This document shows, one piece after another, positions 6,828-10,043 of a DNA stretch of 10,043 bases. Position numbers and translations under genes: made by a program. Under the pieces are notes generated by a model. It saw nothing but the letters and a program-made list of their open reading frames with translations. It had not been told where the DNA came from and did no database searches. Location of the stretch: the NCBI GenBank assembly GCA_001017865.1, contig LATQ01000340.1:1-10043 (forward strand), given 5' to 3'. The number at the start of each line of letters is the position of its first letter. Within the stretch, counting starts at the first letter, position 1. This DNA comes from Rhodococcus sp. IITR03. GTDB taxonomy: Bacteria > Actinomycetota > Actinomycetes > Mycobacteriales > Mycobacteriaceae.

Positions 6828-7256
6828 CAGCGATCACTCCCTTGCCTTCTTCGGCAGCACTTCTGCGGCAGGGGTGCGTATTACGGGGGAGGACGGGGGT
6901 GAAACAGAAATCTCCCCACTCGTGCTCGAACGCGACACTCCACGGTTCCGGTGGACAAGATCGTGCCCTACGCCGACTCGGCTGCCGGTGTTGGTGACCG
7001 CCGTGTCGATCGAACACAGGGAGACACCACCCCCGGAAGTCATTGCCATCGCGGTGCTTCCGTTGTTGTTCGAGAAGATGCCCCGCCGCATCTCCGCACG
7101 CTCTGTCAGGACTCGTTCGTGCGAACTGGCAGGACGCCCCAGCGCGAGCCGGCAGTCCTGTTCGGCCTCGGAATGCTGCAAGCGTCGGCGGAACAGCGGA
7201 AGAACACCGCTGTCGGGGTCCGGACAGGCCGTAGCGGGCCACGGTCACTGGCGGAT
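6828..7256. other. About 430 bases with no recognised gene
   Basis: This stretch lies upstream of the second IS110 remnant and downstream of the DUF3500 terminator hairpin. Open frames cross it on both strands but their products are Arg/Ser/Pro-rich, change character over short distances and match no family I know. The part next to 6827 may be the left end of the dead IS110 copy; a small hairpin (TCCAC / GTGGA, 7-base loop) is at 6939-6955. I see no tRNA, CRISPR or promoter worth calling. Confidence 0.4.
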
Positions 7257-7309
7257 CGAGAAACCCAAAGCGCTGTCCTGTCACTTGGGACGGAGCTTTG
7301 GGTTTCTCG
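7257..7309 (-). terminator. Long hairpin after the DUF3500 gene, probable terminator
   Basis: CGAGAAACCCAAAGC (7257-7271) and its exact reverse complement (7295-7309) form a 15-bp stem. After one G-A mismatch, six more pairs (7273-7278 with 7288-7293, one of them G-T) close a 9-base loop. It begins 9 bases past the DUF3500 stop. No clear T-tract follows on the minus strand, which is common for terminators of high-GC actinomycetes. It could also be a bidirectional terminator or a repeat family member. Confidence 0.6.
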
Positions 7310-7317
7310 GGCATATC

Positions 7318-8538
7318 TCAGCGATCGGAGCCCGGTGCGCCGATGGGTGGCATCCCTCCGTCGCGGCCGGGGCCTCCGCTCATACCGCTGGCTGCTTGCT
7401 GGATGACGCTGTTCGCGTAGTCGTTGGTCGGGTCGCGGTAGATGGTGTGGACGTGGCCCCAGCCCGAGGTCGACACACCTTCGACGTCCGCGCCTGCGGA
7501 GCCCTGCTGCGCCTGGAAGGCCACGTAGACGTTGGGACCGGAGACGGAGAAGGAGATGCCGTCGCCGGTACTCATGTCGTAGGTCGTCTCGCCGGACCAG
7601 GCGATGGTCGTGTCGTCGAGGGTGGCCTCGATCTCGGCGCGCGCAGCCGTTGTGGTTTCTTCGTCGGCCATGCCCGCCCAGTTCATAACGAGGTCGAGCA
7701 GCAGCTGCTTCTGCTCGTCGGTCAGGTCCGCGCCGGTCAGGCCGGAGCCTGTGGTGAAGTCACAGGTGTCGCCGGGGGCGCACATGCTGACGTCCCCGGA
7801 CGTCAGGGTCGCCTGCTGCTGTTCGGTGAGGCTGTCGAAGAACGCGAAAGCTCGGTGTAGATGTCATCGAAAGGCTGGACCTCGTTGCCGTCGACGTCCG
7901 TGTACACGGCGGGCTGCACGCCGAGGTGGGTCGGCGCGAAAGTGATCGTGTCGGTGGAAGCGTCGAGGGTGGCGTTGATCCCCAGGTGATGGCCACCGAA
8001 CTGCACCTCGTAGGTGCTCTCGGCGGTGGGATCGCCGAAGAAGGCGATGTAGTATTGGCCGAGCGATGTCTCGGTGCTACTGGAGTTCTCGAGCAGGTAC
8101 TCGTCGCCGCCGATGATCTCGGTGACCGTCTCGTATCCCTTGTCGCTCAGCAGCGCCTCGAGCACCTTCATAGCCGCGGCGCGCTGCTCCTCGGTCAGAT
8201 CGTTCAGGTTGAGGCCGTCGCGCTCGACGAATGTGACGGGGAAGTTCGACCACGATGTCGTCTTCGTCTCGTCGTCGTAGTCGTACAGTACGGCCTCGCG
8301 CTGCTCCTCGGACAGCGTCGCGAGGAACGCCTCGGCCGCCTTCGCGGTGGACGAGATCGTCTCGCTCGTCGTGGTCGCGTCAGCGCTGTCGGATGAGTAC
8401 GCGGATGTCACGATCGACGAGCTGCTCGTGCTGGTCGCGGTGGCCTCCGTCCCGGCTGCGCAGCGGTCAGCAGCAGTCCGGACAGGAGCAGGGACGCGGC
8501 GGCGCTGAGCGTCCGCTTCTTCATCGTCGTTGCGACAT
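7318..8538 (-). pseudogene. Secreted DUF3500 protein, two apparent frameshifts
   Basis: The DUF3500 family has no established function. The N terminus at ATG 8524, MKKRTLSAAASLLLSGLLLTA, is a signal peptide without a lipobox Cys. After the break at 8451-8455 comes a Ser/Thr-rich linker, then family blocks: AFLATLSEEQREAVLYDYDD, LNLNDLTEEQRAAAMKVLEA, YYIAFFGDPT…VQFGGHHLGINATL and FAPTHLGVQPAVYTD. After the second break at 7850-7851: AFAFFDSLTEQQQATLTS, DLTDEQKQLLLDLVMNWAG, GPNVYVAFQAQQ and GHVHTIYRDPTNDYANSV, the family's C-terminal HxH…RDPxNDY block, ending at TGA 7320-7318. Restoring one G at each break gives about 402 aa. The best ribosome site (AAGGAG, 8552-8547) is placed for ATG 8538, which reads only MSQRR before a TGA overlapping ATG 8524. 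It faces the two-component genes divergently. Confidence 0.83.
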
Positions 8539-8691
8539 GGGCTGTTCTCCTTCGTGAAGGTTGTCTGTCACGTCGATGAAAGCGGTGCGACATTCACGAA
8601 CGATGAGAGACGTCCAAACGGTCGACAAGACTCGGCCGGAATCGTGCTGCGCTCTGCGCGTGCAAGAGCCTCGGCAAGCGAAGATGGTCCC
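8539..8691. promoter_or_regulatory. Divergent intergenic region between DUF3500 and the response regulator
   Basis: These 153 bases must hold the leader of both divergent genes. AAGGAG for the leftward gene is at 8547-8552. A possible weak leftward -35, TTGTCG (8631-8626), was seen without a convincing -10, and no clear sigma-70 pair or tandem response-regulator repeat stands out. The shared position makes control of DUF3500 by the neighbouring regulator possible but unproven. Confidence 0.35.
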
Positions 8692-9423
8692 ATGAACGAT
8701 GTCACCTCTCCGCACCGCTTCACGCGCGCAGACGGTTCGCCCGTGCGCGCGGTGGTGGTCGACGACGAGCCGAACCTCACCGAGTTGCTGTCCATGGCGC
8801 TGGGAAACGAGGGCTGGCTGGTGGAAAGTGCGGCGAATGGGCAGGAGGCTCTGAACAAGGTCCGCGAGTTCGGCCCCGACGTGGTGGTGCTCGACGTGAT
8901 GATGCCCGGGACGGACGGGCTCGAGGTGCTGCGGCGGCTGCGCTCGGCGGGCAACGACGTGCCGATCCTGTTCCTGACCGCCAAGGACGGGGTCGACGAC
9001 CGGATCGAGGCCATCACCGCCGGTGGCGACGACTATGTCACCAAGCCGTTCCATCTGCGGGAGGTCGTGGCCCGTGTGCGCGGTATGGCCCGCCGCCGCA
9101 TCGGGGCGACCAGCAGCGACGGCCCCCTCAGCGTCGGTGACCTGACTCTCGACGAGCGCACCTACGAGGTGCAGCGCGGCGGCGTGCCGATCCGGCTCAC
9201 GGCAAAGGAGTTCGAGTTGCTGCGTTACCTCATGCGCAACCAGCGGCAGGTGCTGACGCGCGCGCAGATCCTCGAGAACGTGTGGAGCTACGACTTCGGC
9301 GGCAAGTCGGGGGTGGTGGAGATCTACATTTCCTATCTGCGTAAGAAGATCGACCTCCTCGGGCCCGCCTTGATCCATACCGTGCGCAGCGTGGGTTACA
9401 CGATCAGGCAGGCCGACTCGTGA
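8692..9423 (+). CDS. OmpR/PhoB-family response regulator, 243 aa
   Basis: This is the DNA-binding output half of a two-component system. ATG 8692 was chosen because the receiver domain begins soon after (VRAVVVDDEPNLTELL, acidic pair D24/D25); only a weak GAAG precedes it, and the frame is open further upstream. The phospho-acceptor is D68 in VVLDVMMPGTDG, with T96 (LFLTAKD) and K118 (YVTKPF) completing the switch residues. The winged-helix domain (~145-240) reads LTLDERTYEVQRGG, LTAKEFELLRYLMRN, TRAQILENVWSYDFGG, VVEIYISYLRKKID and HTVRSVGYTIR, the last two being the recognition helix and wing. It resembles the TrcR/CutR-like actinobacterial group. The stop TGA 9421-9423 overlaps the kinase GTG at 9420, so the pair is translationally coupled. 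The gene is intact. Confidence 0.95.
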   Translation: MNDVTSPHRFTRADGSPVRAVVVDDEPNLTELLSMALGNEGWLVESAANGQEALNKVREFGPDVVVLDVMMPGTDGLEVLRRLRSAGNDVPILFLTAKDGVDDRIEAITAGGDDYVTKPFHLREVVARVRGMARRRIGATSSDGPLSVGDLTLDERTYEVQRGGVPIRLTAKEFELLRYLMRNQRQVLTRAQILENVWSYDFGGKSGVVEIYISYLRKKIDLLGPALIHTVRSVGYTIRQADS

Positions 9424-10043
9424 CCCTGCTCGGCCGGCTGCGGCAGTGGTCGTTGCGCAGACGGCTCATCGTCGGCACGGCCGCGCTCGTGCTTGTCACG
9501 CTTCTGTTCGCGGGAGCCGCGACCGTGCTGTCGCTGCGGGCCTCGCTTTACGAGCGCCTGGACGAGGACGTGCTCACCGGCCTGGACATCGCGAGGGGTC
9601 CGGCGGGAACCGCTCCCGATGCAGGGGTGCCGGAGGGGCGGGTCCCCGGCAGCGGATCGGCACGCTCGAGGTCGTCTTCGCGGCGGATGGGACGGCGACC
9701 AGCTCTGCCTACGTGGGCAGGGACGGCAGAGTCGCCACGCTGACCCCCTCGCAACTGGAGACGATCTCCGCGGAACTGGAGGACGACCGCACGCCGGTCA
9801 CGGTCGACCTCGGCGGCACCCTCGGAGCGTTCCGCGTCGCGTCCGAGTCGACGGGCGGGGCCATCGTGGTCGCCGGCCAGTCGATGCGCGACGTGGCTGC
9901 CACCATCGCCTCCCTCACCGCAATCCTCGCGTTCGTCGTCGCAGCGGGCCTGCTCGTCGCCACGATCGGGATCGCGTGGCTGGTCCGGGCGGCGCTGCGC
10001 CCGCTCGGACGGGTCGCCGACACCGCCGAACGCGTGTCCCAGC
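9420..10043 (+). pseudogene. Two-component sensor histidine kinase, N-terminal part, one apparent frameshift; runs off the window
   Basis: This is the membrane sensor partner of the preceding regulator. It starts at GTG 9420 (MTLLGRLRQWSLRRRLIVGT), with TM1 at ~16-39 (LIVGTAALVLVTLLFAGAAT). An extracytoplasmic sensor region of ~120 residues follows: SLYERLDEDVLTGLDIARG, then, in the -1 frame, RIGTLEVVFAADGTATSSAY and TPSQLETISAELEDDR, and finally GGAIVVAGQSMRDVAATIAS. TM2 is at ~162-190 (TAILAFVVAAGLLVATIGIA), followed by the start of a HAMP domain (LRPLGRVADTAERVSQ). The frames meet somewhere in 9624-9647 if one G or C is restored. The dimerisation/His and ATPase domains lie beyond the end. 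The sensed signal is unknown. All parts look well conserved, so the frameshift may be a base-calling artefact. Confidence 0.85.

Noticed and set aside
6951..7406. Plus-strand frame MDKIVPYADSAAG…
   Set aside because: It starts plausibly but becomes Arg/Ser-rich without domain signal and reads through the hairpin at 7257-7309; no ribosome site.
6460..7860. 466-codon open frame on the plus strand
   Set aside because: It runs antisense to the C-terminal half of DUF3500 and to the IS110 remnant; its product is a Gly/Val/Arg-rich shadow with no family features, while the minus-strand frames give clear motifs.
8521..9378. 285-codon minus-strand open frame opposite the response regulator
   Set aside because: It is an antisense shadow of a strongly conserved receiver/winged-helix gene; high GC third positions create it.
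1..10043. CRISPR arrays, tRNA or rRNA genes
   Set aside because: No regularly spaced repeat-spacer pattern was seen (the 23-bp repeats at 2420-2483 have no real spacers and fit an IS21 end), and no cloverleaf or rRNA-like sequence was noticed.

Overview
The window looks like a chromosomal or plasmid accessory region of a high-GC actinomycete, probably in the Mycobacteriales (Rhodococcus/Gordonia/Dietzia-like). The reasons are strongly GC-biased third codon positions, GTG starts with GTGA stop/start overlaps, and the families present (actinobacterial IS21 and IS110 transposases, MMPL, TetR, OmpR-type two-component system). This is judged by reading; no database search was possible.

Region 1 (1-2504) is a nested transposon. 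The 3' end of an IS21-like element (end of istA, istB, and a right end with three 23-bp-spaced repeats) has been cut inside the istB P-loop by a complete IS110-family element at 591-1991. The IS110 transposase has the DEDD residues. It is preceded by about 300 bases of non-coding left end that look like a bridge-RNA locus: a 12-base stretch there matches the left half of the actual insertion site at 11 of 12 positions, and the only difference would still pair as a wobble. A fragment of a helix-turn-helix gene abuts the IS21 end.

Region 2 (2731-5739) is a decaying TetR-controlled membrane/efflux locus. An ABC-2-type permease and a 103-aa protein of unknown function run leftward, and tetR runs rightward. 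The two directions share one perfect 14-bp palindrome that lies exactly in the spacer of the tetR promoter and over the predicted start of the leftward transcript. Downstream of tetR lies the N-terminal third of an MMPL (RND-like) transporter, broken by frameshifts, an amber codon and a truncation.

Region 3 (5716-7256) is patchwork: a Cys/Pro-rich fragment with a DUF4352-like segment, the N-terminal remnant of a second, different IS110 transposase, and about 430 bases with nothing recognised.

Region 4 (7257-10043) holds a secreted DUF3500 protein (leftward, followed by a long hairpin) and a divergent two-component system: an intact OmpR-type response regulator overlapping a sensor kinase that runs off the window.

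A striking cross-cutting observation is that eight gene breaks (istA, IS110 transposase, istB, ABC-2 permease twice, DUF3500 twice, kinase) are each restored by adding one base at a G/C doublet or run. That is what homopolymer under-calling would give, so several apparent pseudogenes may be intact in the organism. The MMPL and second IS110 remnants have additional nonsense changes and truncations and are probably genuinely dead.
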